Source: Alphaproteobacteria bacterium
Lineage (GTDB): Bacteria > Pseudomonadota > Alphaproteobacteria > M2410
Direction of reading: 5' to 3'
DNA length: 24,843 nt
Assembly (NCBI GenBank): GCA_021774955.1
Contig: JAJFIN010000313.1
Span: forward strand, 1-24,843
Within the stretch, counting starts at the first letter, position 1. Each line of letters opens with the position of its first letter. Of this stretch, positions 17,586 through 24,632 are shown piece by piece. Below the pieces are notes generated by a model. It worked only from the letters and a program-made list of their open reading frames with translations, ran no database searches and was not told where the DNA came from. Both the position numbers and the translations under genes were made by a program.

Positions 17586-17984
17586 GTGACCGAATTAACC
17601 GACGAACAATTAGTCCAAACCTTTGAGGATTGCACCATCAAGCCCGAGCAATTCCCGCACTGCAATCACGTGCGTCTCGGCTACTTATTTCTGACCCAAG
17701 ATGATTTTGGCACAGCCGTATCGCGGATGACCACAGGGTTAAAAACCCTCGTCACTCATCTCGGCATCGAAGGAAAATATCATGAGACCATCACAGTGGC
17801 GTTCATGGTACTGATCAATGAACGCATGGGACCGGGGGAAGCTGCTGGTGGATGGGAGGCTTTTTCTGAAGCCAACAAAGATCTCCTGAGTATGGATATT
17901 CTCTATCAATACTACCCAAAAGAAATAATTCAATCTGACACTGCGCGTCGGGTATTTGTCATGTCTGGCGCTCAGGCGGCTTAA
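17586..17984 (+). CDS. Small His-containing protein of unknown function
   Basis: A 132-residue protein beginning at a GTG with a GGAG site about 8 bases upstream. It resembles a widespread uncharacterised family marked by an HxxH in a helix (PHCNHVRLGYLFL, His25 and His28) and a later YHETIT (His66), followed by a helical stretch. The three histidines could bind a metal, but this is not established. No membrane segment or signal is seen. It is coupled to the ribbon-helix-helix-like gene and is followed by a palindromic repeat. Confidence 0.72.
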   Translation: MTELTDEQLVQTFEDCTIKPEQFPHCNHVRLGYLFLTQDDFGTAVSRMTTGLKTLVTHLGIEGKYHETITVAFMVLINERMGPGEAAGGWEAFSEANKDLLSMDILYQYYPKEIIQSDTARRVFVMSGAQAA

Positions 17985-18018
17985 GTTTTTCGTGGTAGTG
18001 CAGCGAAGAACCAGCTCA

Positions 18019-18143
18019 TGTCATGCCGGACAAGCGTAAGCGCGATCCGGTATCCATACCACAAGTTACTCAGCCTATCGAAGGCAGGTATGAGTGCGAG
18101 GATAAGCCAAGGGATTGGGCTCCGGATCAAGCCCGGAGTGACG
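18019..18143. repeat. Palindromic repeat element, family B variant
   Basis: Bounded by TGTCAT and a TGACG end, like the elements at 17026 and 19937. Here the first arm reads ATGCCGGA and its partner TCCGGTAT, with GCGTAAGC between them. The right half carries a second palindrome, CTCCGG..CCGGAG (18120-18138). It occupies most of the gap between the His-containing gene and the convergent acyl-CoA synthetase gene. Confidence 0.7.
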
Positions 18144-18177
18144 GCACCAAATATTGACAATCAGAACGTAGCTATCC

Positions 18178-19794
18178 TTAAGCCCCCGCCGCAATGGCCC
18201 CGACCGCATAGTCCGCAATCGCTTTATAATCCGGTTTGCCATTGGCGGCTCGGCCGAGATCGGGCTTGAACAAGACCCGCTTCGGAACCTTATAGGCAGC
18301 CAAACTCTGCCGCACATGGTCGCGCAGGGCGGGTTCTTCAAGCGACCCACCGGGTTCCGGCGCAATCACCGCGGTCACCGCTTGGCCCCATTTATCATCC
18401 GGCAGGCCGACCACCAGCGCGTCGCTGACACCAGGATATTCTTTCAGCACTTCTTCGATTTCCTCCGGGTACACCTTTTCACCGGCGGTGTTGATGCACA
18501 CGCTGCCGCGTCCCAAAAGTGTGATCGAGCCATCTTCTTCAACCGTGCACCAATCGCCGGGAATCGAATAACGCACACCATTGATGGTTCTAAAGATCGA
18601 GGCAGTCTTCGCCTCATCGCGATAATAGCCGAGCGGAATGCTGCCTTTTCGCGCGATAAAGCCTGGTTCGCTGGAGCCCGGTTTGACCTCGCGTTCATCT
18701 TCGGTGAACACGCGGCAATGCTCGCCAATAGTAAATTTGGACGTTTGGGTTTCTCCGTCTTTGGTCGTCACCGACAGCCCAAATCCAACCGCTTCGGACG
18801 CGCCAAAAGAATCAAGCAGCATCACCTGCGGCATATGTTTAACCAGACCGCGTTTAACCTCAGTGCTCCACATCACACCAGAAGAAGTAATCGATAACAC
18901 CGTACTCAGATTAAATTTACCTGGATTATCCTCAAGCGCCTGCAACATCGGTTTGGCAAACGCATCGCCGACAATGGCCAGCGCCGTCACGCCGTGGCGG
19001 TCCACCGCTTCCCAGATGGCGATGGGGTCGAGCCCACCGCTATTTTCAAGCGTGATTACTGTACCACCCCCGATCATCACACCAATCGCTGTAAAGAGAC
19101 CCGTTCCATGCATGAGCGGGCAGGCGGGTATTTGACGATTGTGAATGCCGAGTTCCTTGACCGCCGCTAAATGCTCTTCCAAGGTTTCCGGTGCCGAGCC
19201 GGTTAGGCTACGCGCGGCCTCGAGCTGAGTATTGCGCAAAGCTTGGAATGGCCACATCACGCCCTTAGGCATGCCGGTTGTACCGCCGGTATAAAGAAAC
19301 AACATGTCGTCGGGTGAGCGTTCGATATCGAGTGGTGCGCCATCACCGGTCTCAGCGAGTGTCTCATAACCTTCGGCAAAGTCTGGCGCACTCTCGCTGC
19401 CGACTTCGATCCATGTTTGAACTTTGGTGAGCTTCGGCCGGATCAATTGAATCTGATCGCGGAAGTCAGCCGCATAGACCACCACCTGGGCATCGCTATT
19501 ATCGATGATGTATTCAAGCTCGGTTGCTTGATAACGGTAATTGACATTGACATGGGTGAGCCGGCCTTTGAAACACGCCGACAGCGTCTCCATATAGGCC
19601 GGGCAATTGCGCATGTAAAAGGCAACCTTGTCACCGGTCTTTGCCCCGCGTTCGTGAAGGCTACGGGCTAAATTATTGGAGCGGCGGTCGAAATCGGCCC
19701 AGGTGACAACCCGGTCACCATGGATAAGTGCTGGACTATCGGGCGGCACGACCCTGGCCACAGCATCCAGAATATCGCCAAAATTCTTACTCAT
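18178..19794 (-). CDS. Acyl-CoA synthetase (AMP-binding enzyme)
   Basis: Activates a carboxylic acid to its acyl-AMP and then its CoA thioester; ANL superfamily, 538 residues. The ATP-binding loop is YTGGTTGMPKG at 168-178. The adenine-binding stretch is DSFGASEAVGFG, the hinge region is GDWCTVEEDGSITLLGRG, and the C-terminal catalytic lysine lies in NGKPDYKAI. An in-frame GEKVYPEEIEEVL confirms the mobile C-terminal domain. It resembles fatty-acid and steroid side-chain ligases of the FadD type; chain length is unknown. The start at 19794 follows a GGAGGAGAGG site, while a longer frame to 19866 has none. A TetR gene lies upstream on the same strand and may regulate it. Confidence 0.93.
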   Translation of the reverse strand: MSKNFGDILDAVARVVPPDSPALIHGDRVVTWADFDRRSNNLARSLHERGAKTGDKVAFYMRNCPAYMETLSACFKGRLTHVNVNYRYQATELEYIIDNSDAQVVVYAADFRDQIQLIRPKLTKVQTWIEVGSESAPDFAEGYETLAETGDGAPLDIERSPDDMLFLYTGGTTGMPKGVMWPFQALRNTQLEAARSLTGSAPETLEEHLAAVKELGIHNRQIPACPLMHGTGLFTAIGVMIGGGTVITLENSGGLDPIAIWEAVDRHGVTALAIVGDAFAKPMLQALEDNPGKFNLSTVLSITSSGVMWSTEVKRGLVKHMPQVMLLDSFGASEAVGFGLSVTTKDGETQTSKFTIGEHCRVFTEDEREVKPGSSEPGFIARKGSIPLGYYRDEAKTASIFRTINGVRYSIPGDWCTVEEDGSITLLGRGSVCINTAGEKVYPEEIEEVLKEYPGVSDALVVGLPDDKWGQAVTAVIAPEPGGSLEEPALRDHVRQSLAAYKVPKRVLFKPDLGRAANGKPDYKAIADYAVGAIAAGA

Positions 19795-19936
19795 GCCCTC
19801 TCCTCCCAAAGACGGAAATTGTTTTTGTTTTGTGACAGTTAATAGAAGGAGGGGGCCAGGCGTCAAGCAGGGAGGGTCTTTGATCGCGAATTCGCCTCAA
19901 GTCCCAAAGCTTGAGGTGTTCAATATGAAAAAACAG

Positions 19937-20098
19937 TGTCATTCCCGACGCTTTGATGACGGTCGGGCGTAGCACTAAAAATCGATCTGGGAGATCGATT
20001 TTAGTCTGAAAAGGCCACGGCAGTGGCATGAGCACTAAGACAGGGTGTCTTTGTAATTGCGAATGTTAGATCAGGAATCCAGGGCGGCAGGCGATGAC
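19937..20098. repeat. Palindromic repeat element, family B
   Basis: Fills most of the 324-base gap between the acyl-CoA synthetase and TetR genes. It is bounded by TGTCAT and ATGACG. An internal hairpin pairs ACTAAAAATCGATCT (19974-19988) with AGATCGATTTTAGT (19992-20005) around a GGG loop, with a single bulged A. The 24-base core at 20059-20082 matches that of the element at 17026. No gene was found in the gap; nothing else is recognisable there besides the ribosome site of the synthetase. Confidence 0.75.
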
Positions 20099-20118
20099 GG
20101 CGCTGACGAAACCGATTT

Positions 20119-20712
20119 TCACAAAGTTCCAGAATCAATCGCCGCCGCCCAATGGGTGGCCCAGTTCATCAGAAACCGCTCGCGCGATACGCGCAAAGGC
20201 TCATCGCCTTGATCTTCGGCATAAAGAACAAAGAACACCGGGCCGAATACATTGACCGCCAGAGCTTCGATATCGTCAATCCCCTGGCCGGATTGTTTTA
20301 CTTTGTCCTTGAGCCAAGGCAGGATTTCTTTAAAGGCATCCTCTTGAACATTAGCGTGCACAAGAGCGCTGACCTTCTTTAAATGACGACCTTCACGCCG
20401 GATGATTTTTCGCAAATCGGAATGACGCTTTGCCGCGTTTAATTGAGTTCGGCCAATCAAGAGCAGCTCTGCGCGGGTGTCTCCAAGGGGAAGGACGTCC
20501 GAAAACTGCAATTCACGATCAACCTCACGCACATAAAGTTCCACGGCCTCGATCAGTAGATCTTCCTTCGCCTTGAAATGCCGATAGAAACCACCGGCGC
20601 GCGGCGCCAGGCCCGCTTCCGCTTCAATCTGCCCCACGGACGTTTCCCGATAGCCTTTCTTCGCAAAAAGTTGGATCGCGGCCTCGAGAATTTTCATCCG
20701 TGTATTGCTCAT
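20119..20712 (-). CDS. TetR/AcrR family transcriptional regulator
   Basis: A 197-residue repressor-type regulator. The N-terminal DNA-binding domain reads MKILEAAIQLFAKKGYRETSV, then the helix-turn-helix around IEAEAGLAPRAGGFYRHFKAKEDLL (about 29-53), the standard TetR pattern. The C-terminal helical domain would bind a ligand and form the dimer. The start at 20712 has AGGGAT a few bases upstream; the frame extends to 20760 without support. It precedes the acyl-CoA synthetase on the same strand, so acyl-CoA or another lipid-related inducer is a reasonable guess by context only. Its 5' side carries a family A repeat. Confidence 0.92.
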   Translation of the reverse strand: MSNTRMKILEAAIQLFAKKGYRETSVGQIEAEAGLAPRAGGFYRHFKAKEDLLIEAVELYVREVDRELQFSDVLPLGDTRAELLLIGRTQLNAAKRHSDLRKIIRREGRHLKKVSALVHANVQEDAFKEILPWLKDKVKQSGQGIDDIEALAVNVFGPVFFVLYAEDQGDEPLRVSRERFLMNWATHWAAAIDSGTL

Positions 20713-20756
20713 CTTATCCCTTTTCAACGTGAGAAGCATATTGCTTGGATTGCGGG

Positions 20757-20850
20757 ACACTTCGAGACGGGCCTTACGGCCCTCCTCAGTGTGACGTTAA
20801 TAGGAGACGTCGTCCTGAGGAGCGAGCGTAAGCGAGTGTCTCGAAGGGCA
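20757..20850. repeat. Composite palindromic repeat, family A, arms reversed
   Basis: The left half-unit is CACTTCGAGAC, an inner GGGC..GGCCC hairpin, then TCCTCAGTGTGA. The right is GTCCTGAGGA, GCGAGCGTAAGCGAG, then TGTCTCGAAGG. The same half-units make the composite at 11051, but here the TTCGAGAC ends are outside and the CCTCA ends inside, the opposite order. It lies between the divergent TetR and alpha/beta hydrolase genes. Confidence 0.8.
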
Positions 20851-20885
20851 GGCAGTTAAAACAAATCCAACTAAAAGCCTCTTAC

Positions 20886-20914
20886 TTGACGAAATAACCT
20901 AATGATTATAATAT
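20886..20914 (+). promoter_or_regulatory. Candidate sigma-70 promoter of the alpha/beta hydrolase gene
   Basis: TTGACG at 20886-20891 is followed by an AT-rich ATTATAATATC. Read as TATAAT (20907) the spacer is 15 bases; read as TAATAT (20909) it is 17. Transcription would begin about 30 bases before the ATG at 20952. The box quality is good but the spacing leaves doubt. Confidence 0.45.
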
Positions 20915-20951
20915 CAATAACGTTAGATTACTAGGGTGGAAAGGGCAGTAA

Positions 20952-22025
20952 ATGGCGGTTTTACGGAAACTAGGACGGATTTTACGGTTCACGTTGAAAT
21001 GGGCTTTGGTCGTGCTCATCGCCGTGGCGGGGCTAGGTGTGCTGTACCAACAGATCGGTCTCATGAAGGACGCCAAGCGATTTCCACCGCCGGGTGAGTT
21101 GGTTTCCATCGGCGATCACAAATTACATCTCTATTGCATGGGCGAAGAAGGAGCCGCCCCAACAATTATCCTCGATGGCGGCGCGACCTTTATTGCGGTT
21201 GGATGGCAATGGGTCATGGATGATCTTGCTTCAACGACAAGAGTTTGCGCCTATGACCGGTCCGGTATCGGCTGGTCTGAAGAAGGACGCCATCCTTACG
21301 ATGGTCCGCAAATGGTGAGTGAGCTTCATGCATTGGTTAAGGCCGCTGGGATCAACACACCCTTCGTCTATGTCGGCCATTCTCTTGGTGGCGATCTCGG
21401 CCGGATCTATTATGATCACTACCCGGAAGATCTCGCAGGTCTGATTATGATCGAGCCGGGTGACCCGGAAATCTTTCTGCAAGAAGTTGGCGCTGAGAAA
21501 GGTGAAGAGATCGTGCGCACCGAGGGCGTCCGACCCTGCGGCGCGCGTTGTCTCATGGCTTCGACCGCTGTACATCTTGGCGTTGTTCGTATTATGCTCG
21601 GCCAAGTAGATATTTTGGATGACCCTAAATTTCCTCCGGACGCCGCTGACGCTTATAAAGCCCGCATGTCTCGGGCGGTGAATGTCCGTCAGCCCATGTC
21701 GATGGGACGGTACGTGACCCGCATCATGTATCAGACCCGAGACAACAAAAGCCTCGGCGATCTTCCCGCTATGGTTATTTATTCAACCGGCTTTGGCTCG
21801 CTCTTAGGCTCCAACTTGAGTGAGGAAACCCGCAAGGAGGATCTCATCAAGAACGTTGCCGCCTGGCAGCGCACCACCGCGACTTCAACCAACGACATGG
21901 GCGTGCGCGCCATCGAAGGCGCCAATCACTTGGCCATCATCGGTTACCAAGAATATGCCGAGCAAGTCGCAGACCTCACCCGCGAGATGTTTGATTTTAT
22001 TGAGGAAGAGGGGGCTGGCTCCTAA
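20952..22025 (+). CDS. Membrane-anchored alpha/beta hydrolase
   Basis: Alpha/beta-fold serine hydrolase of 357 residues with a basic N-terminus and one transmembrane segment at about 14-34, so the catalytic domain probably faces the periplasm. The oxyanion-hole region is ILDGGATF, the core stretch is CAYDRSGIGWS, and the nucleophile is Ser144 in GHSLGG. The likely catalytic histidine is in EGANHLAIIG near the C-terminus. The acid residue is not obvious from reading alone. The substrate is unknown. An AAGGG lies before the ATG. Its stop overlaps the stop of the convergent MerB-like gene by bases. Confidence 0.9.
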   Translation: MAVLRKLGRILRFTLKWALVVLIAVAGLGVLYQQIGLMKDAKRFPPPGELVSIGDHKLHLYCMGEEGAAPTIILDGGATFIAVGWQWVMDDLASTTRVCAYDRSGIGWSEEGRHPYDGPQMVSELHALVKAAGINTPFVYVGHSLGGDLGRIYYDHYPEDLAGLIMIEPGDPEIFLQEVGAEKGEEIVRTEGVRPCGARCLMASTAVHLGVVRIMLGQVDILDDPKFPPDAADAYKARMSRAVNVRQPMSMGRYVTRIMYQTRDNKSLGDLPAMVIYSTGFGSLLGSNLSEETRKEDLIKNVAAWQRTTATSTNDMGVRAIEGANHLAIIGYQEYAEQVADLTREMFDFIEEEGAGS

Positions 22026-22711
22026 AACCGCCCCTCGCCCCCGCCGAGGTCCCAGAATGCGCCGGTGAGGCCAACGTCACGGAAGATCGCTTGCGCTTCT
22101 TCGCGAGTCCATTTTTGCCAATCGGCGTCGGCGTGGCGGCCATACCATTGGCGGCCCAGGTCGGCGACGGTTTGCAACGGTACAGCTTCGCCGCGCGGCA
22201 GGTCATGACGCTCCGACCACGTATCAATCTCTTGCTCACTTCGGAAGGGTAGCACCATGGCGCAATAATGATGGACATTATCCCAGGCCGCATGAGGGGG
22301 CTTTGCGTAGTGAACGAGGAGATCGTCATGCGTCACTTGTCCGTCTTCAACTCCGATTTCGAGGCAATCACGTTCGCCACCGAGCCGCGTCGATATCGTG
22401 ATCGCACTCTGTGCAAGTTCAGCAATGCCCATGGCGCACCACAAACACGGTGCCCACCAACCTTTGCCAGTGCCTTGCACCCACGTGGCGCTTGGCGACA
22501 GGGCGAACGGATGGACGATCCAAGGCTCGCATGCGTGCGGATGAAGCACCGCGCCATGATCATCGGCAAGCATTTTGAGGGCGCGTTCGATCTGGGACAA
22601 TGGCACACCGAATTGTGCCGCCAAGTCAGGCATTCTCGGCGCATGACCCTGATGCAATAACCCGCGCACAATATGGTGGTGAATAAGCCCCGGCAGCGCT
22701 TCAATGCTCAT
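22022..22711 (-). CDS. MerB-like protein (alkylmercury lyase family)
   Basis: A 229-residue protein with the MerB plan: an N-terminal winged-helix-like region (about 8-55), then a lyase-like core. The WCAMGIAEL stretch (Cys92, Gly95) aligns with WCALDTL of classical MerB, whose Cys96 and Asp99 cleave the carbon-mercury bond. HYCAMVLPF places Cys150 at MerB Cys159. So both catalytic cysteines are kept and the aspartate is a glycine. A further Cys89 lies three residues before Cys92. The C-terminus (RQWYGRHADADW, EEAQAIF, GLTGAFWDL) is shared by a divergent MerB-like subgroup. Whether it acts on organomercury is uncertain. The start at 22711 has AGGAG 8 bases upstream. It is divergent from the flavoprotein gene. 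Confidence 0.75.
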   Translation of the reverse strand: MSIEALPGLIHHHIVRGLLHQGHAPRMPDLAAQFGVPLSQIERALKMLADDHGAVLHPHACEPWIVHPFALSPSATWVQGTGKGWWAPCLWCAMGIAELAQSAITISTRLGGERDCLEIGVEDGQVTHDDLLVHYAKPPHAAWDNVHHYCAMVLPFRSEQEIDTWSERHDLPRGEAVPLQTVADLGRQWYGRHADADWQKWTREEAQAIFRDVGLTGAFWDLGGGEGRF

Positions 22712-22741
22712 CAAGAATCTCCTATTCCCATGGGTACCATA

Positions 22742-22747
22742 TTTATA
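22742..22747 (-). promoter_or_regulatory. Candidate -10 box for the MerB-like gene
   Basis: On the minus strand this reads TATAAA, followed by about 30 bases to the ATG. The palindrome at 22749-22763 lies directly upstream, in the space between this box and any -35 box, so a protein bound there would block the promoter. No convincing -35 box was seen, so this is tentative. Confidence 0.35.
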
Positions 22748-22748
22748 A

Positions 22749-22763
22749 GTTGCGTATTGCAAC
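22749..22763. promoter_or_regulatory. Operator palindrome 1
   Basis: GTTGCGTATTGCAAC is a 15-base inverted repeat differing from palindrome 2 at only two central positions. Its centre is 35 bases from that of palindrome 2, roughly three helical turns plus. It overlaps the -35 box (TTGCAA) of the flavoprotein promoter. TTGC..GCAA half-sites are common in MarR-family operators, and a MarR gene ends this same operon, so autoregulation is inferred. Confidence 0.75.
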
Positions 22764-22785
22764 AAATAACCTATCTCGATATAGT
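22757..22785 (+). promoter_or_regulatory. Sigma-70 promoter of the flavoprotein-MarR operon
   Basis: TTGCAA at 22757-22762 and TATAGT at 22780-22785 are separated by exactly 17 bases, a near-ideal housekeeping promoter. The -35 box lies inside palindrome 1, and the last bases of the -10 box overlap palindrome 2. Repressor binding at either site would therefore occlude RNA polymerase. Confidence 0.65.
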
Positions 22786-22798
22786 TGCGTAACGCAAC
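22784..22798. promoter_or_regulatory. Operator palindrome 2
   Basis: GTTGCGTAACGCAAC is a perfect 15-base palindrome around a central A. It begins within the -10 box of the flavoprotein promoter and probably covers the transcription start. It repeats palindrome 1 almost exactly, indicating two sites for one dimeric regulator. Confidence 0.75.
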
Positions 22799-22816
22799 AA
22801 AAAAAAGGAAAGCACA

Positions 22817-24067
22817 GTGCCTTTGAAATCAGTGGCTGTCATTGGGGCAGGGCCGGTTGGGTTGGCGGCGGCGGTGCATTTGCAGGGCCATGGGCTAAAG
22901 CCCCATGTGTTTGAGCGCGGGCGCGGGGCAGGGGCGGCGATCGAAGGTTGGGGGCATATCCGCCTATTCAGCCCCTGGCGCCGCAATATCGAGCCGGCCT
23001 GCGAGGCCCAACTTTGCGACAGCGGATCTTGGGTAACGCCTAACCCAGATTATATTCCGACCGGGAATGAATTGGTCGAACAATATTTACGTCCCCTCGC
23101 GGCACTTAAAACCCTACGGCCTTGCCTTCAGTTCAACACGGAGGTTACCGCGATCACTCGCCTTGGCATTGACAAAACCTTCAACACCGACCGCGACCAG
23201 AAACCCTTCGAAATCATCACGCGCGCCGGAGGTGCCGAGCGCCGCACACAAGTCGATGCGGTGATCGATGCGTCGGGCACCTTCTCATCCCCCAATCCGC
23301 TGAGCACCAATGGTCTGTTCTTAACCGGCGAACGCCACGTGCAAGGTTTGATCAATCACGGCGTTCCGAATTATCACGAGAGAAATCTCAGTGCGCAGCG
23401 CATTCTCATTGTGGGCGGCGGTCATACGGCGATGCAAGCCCTTGTCGGTCTGTCGCACCGCGCGAGCCTCACCATCGATTGGGCCGTGCGTCGGGCCGAG
23501 ATTGATACGGTGTTGTGCGTTGCCGGCACGGATCGTTTCCCCGCCCGCATGGCCCTCCATGCCAAAACCAAAGAGGCGCTCACCCGCGATAATGTCACGC
23601 TCCTGACCAACACGCGTTTTGTCAATGCTGAAACCACCGGCACGCGCGTGCGCGTCACGACCCTCGATGGCCGTGCGCGCGACTACGATCAAGTGATTGT
23701 CGCGACCGGCTATCGTCCGGATCACAGTTTCACCCGCGAGCTTCAGCTGAGCGTTGACCCGGTCCTTGAATGCCCGGCTTCTATGCGCCCGGTCATCGAT
23801 GAAGCGAGGGGTTTTTGCGATGCCGTCCCTCCTCATGGTGAATTAGAGCTGCGCCACCCCGAACCAAATTTTTACACGGTCGGTATGAAGAGCTTCGGGC
23901 GCGCCCCGTCCTTTCTCATGCTCGCCGGTTATGAACAGGTGCGCTCGGTTGTTGCCCATCTCGCGGGTGCGTCTTCAAACCCACAACCACTCGCGACGCC
24001 GGAAGAAGAAACGTTAGAGACCTTCCTTGCCCGCAATCCCTATTATCTGAAAACCGCTTTCGCATGA
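22817..24067 (+). CDS. Two-domain FAD/NAD(P)-binding flavoprotein
   Basis: A 416-residue flavoprotein with two dinucleotide-binding folds: an FAD motif VIGAGPVGLAAA near residues 8-19 and an NAD(P) motif VGGGHTAMQAL at 199-209. The closing VIVATGYRPD is typical of this superfamily. GWGHIRLFSPW at 44-54 marks a subgroup often called FAD-dependent oxidoreductase or monooxygenase-like. It is not a MerA: there is no heavy-metal domain and no GG-TCVNVGC redox site, though a CX4C (Cys62, Cys67) occurs. The start is a GTG with AAGGAA 6 bases upstream. It is divergent from the MerB-like gene and overlaps the MarR gene by 4 bases (ATGA). Its substrate is unknown. Confidence 0.85.
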   Translation: MPLKSVAVIGAGPVGLAAAVHLQGHGLKPHVFERGRGAGAAIEGWGHIRLFSPWRRNIEPACEAQLCDSGSWVTPNPDYIPTGNELVEQYLRPLAALKTLRPCLQFNTEVTAITRLGIDKTFNTDRDQKPFEIITRAGGAERRTQVDAVIDASGTFSSPNPLSTNGLFLTGERHVQGLINHGVPNYHERNLSAQRILIVGGGHTAMQALVGLSHRASLTIDWAVRRAEIDTVLCVAGTDRFPARMALHAKTKEALTRDNVTLLTNTRFVNAETTGTRVRVTTLDGRARDYDQVIVATGYRPDHSFTRELQLSVDPVLECPASMRPVIDEARGFCDAVPPHGELELRHPEPNFYTVGMKSFGRAPSFLMLAGYEQVRSVVAHLAGASSNPQPLATPEEETLETFLARNPYYLKTAFA

Positions 24068-24615
24068 GCACAGCCCGCATTACCATAGCGATTCCTGCAT
24101 TACGAAAACGCCTATTGGAATCGCACATGCCTGCAAAACGGTCGCCGCAAAAATCAACACGCACCGGCAAAGACGCCGCCTATCACGATCTCTTCACCAG
24201 CCTTCAGCGCTTCGAGCGACTTTATCAGTTTCGCGATCCCAACAATGCCTGCCTGTTCGATCTGCGGGTGAACGAATGTTATGCGCTTGAATTGATTGCG
24301 CTCCACGGTCCGATCTCAGTGGCAAACTTGGCCGACAAATTGGGTATCCACAAAAGCAATGCCAGTCGCATGGCGCGCACGCTCGAAACCAAAGGCCATA
24401 TCGAACAGGACCTCGATACTGATGACGCGCGTCTGGTCCTGTGGCGGGCGAGCAAGAAAGGCGCAAAACTCTATAACAATGTCGAAAGCTATTTAACCGA
24501 ACGCTATCAGGCGCGCTTGGCGTCTTCGAGCGCTTCCGATCTCAAAGCCTTTGTCCGTGTCCTCACCGCGCTCACCGATGATGCTGAGGAACGCATGAGC
24601 GAGTCGAATTTGTAG
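24064..24615 (+). CDS. MarR family transcriptional regulator
   Basis: Dimeric winged-helix regulator. The DNA-binding part reads ALHGPISVANLADKLGIHKSN, then ASRMARTLETKGHIEQ (helix-turn-helix about 84-107) and the wing with DTDDARLVLWRASKKG (about 118-133), the MarR signature. Helices at both ends would form the dimer. The start at 24064 overlaps the flavoprotein stop (ATGA), giving 183 residues; the ATG at 24127 would drop a 21-residue N-terminal stretch that is unusual for the family. Being last in the operon with TTGC/GCAA palindromes at its promoter, it most likely represses both divergent genes until a ligand or thiol reagent releases it. Cys63 and Cys72 might sense such a reagent. Confidence 0.9.
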   Translation: MSTARITIAIPALRKRLLESHMPAKRSPQKSTRTGKDAAYHDLFTSLQRFERLYQFRDPNNACLFDLRVNECYALELIALHGPISVANLADKLGIHKSNASRMARTLETKGHIEQDLDTDDARLVLWRASKKGAKLYNNVESYLTERYQARLASSSASDLKAFVRVLTALTDDAEERMSESNL

Positions 24616-24632
24616 CATTGTGGATTGCCGGG

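Noticed and set aside
17026..20098. CRISPR array or insertion sequence
   Set aside because: The repeats are far apart, palindromic, without regular spacers, and no transposase or cas gene is present.
23321..23836. A 171-codon minus-strand open frame inside the flavoprotein gene
   Set aside because: It is opposite a confident coding region and reads as low-information Arg/Ala/Gly sequence.
22817..24067. Mercuric reductase (MerA)
   Set aside because: The GG-TCVNVGC redox motif, C-terminal Cys pair and heavy-metal domain are absent; only the general two-nucleotide-fold plan is shared.
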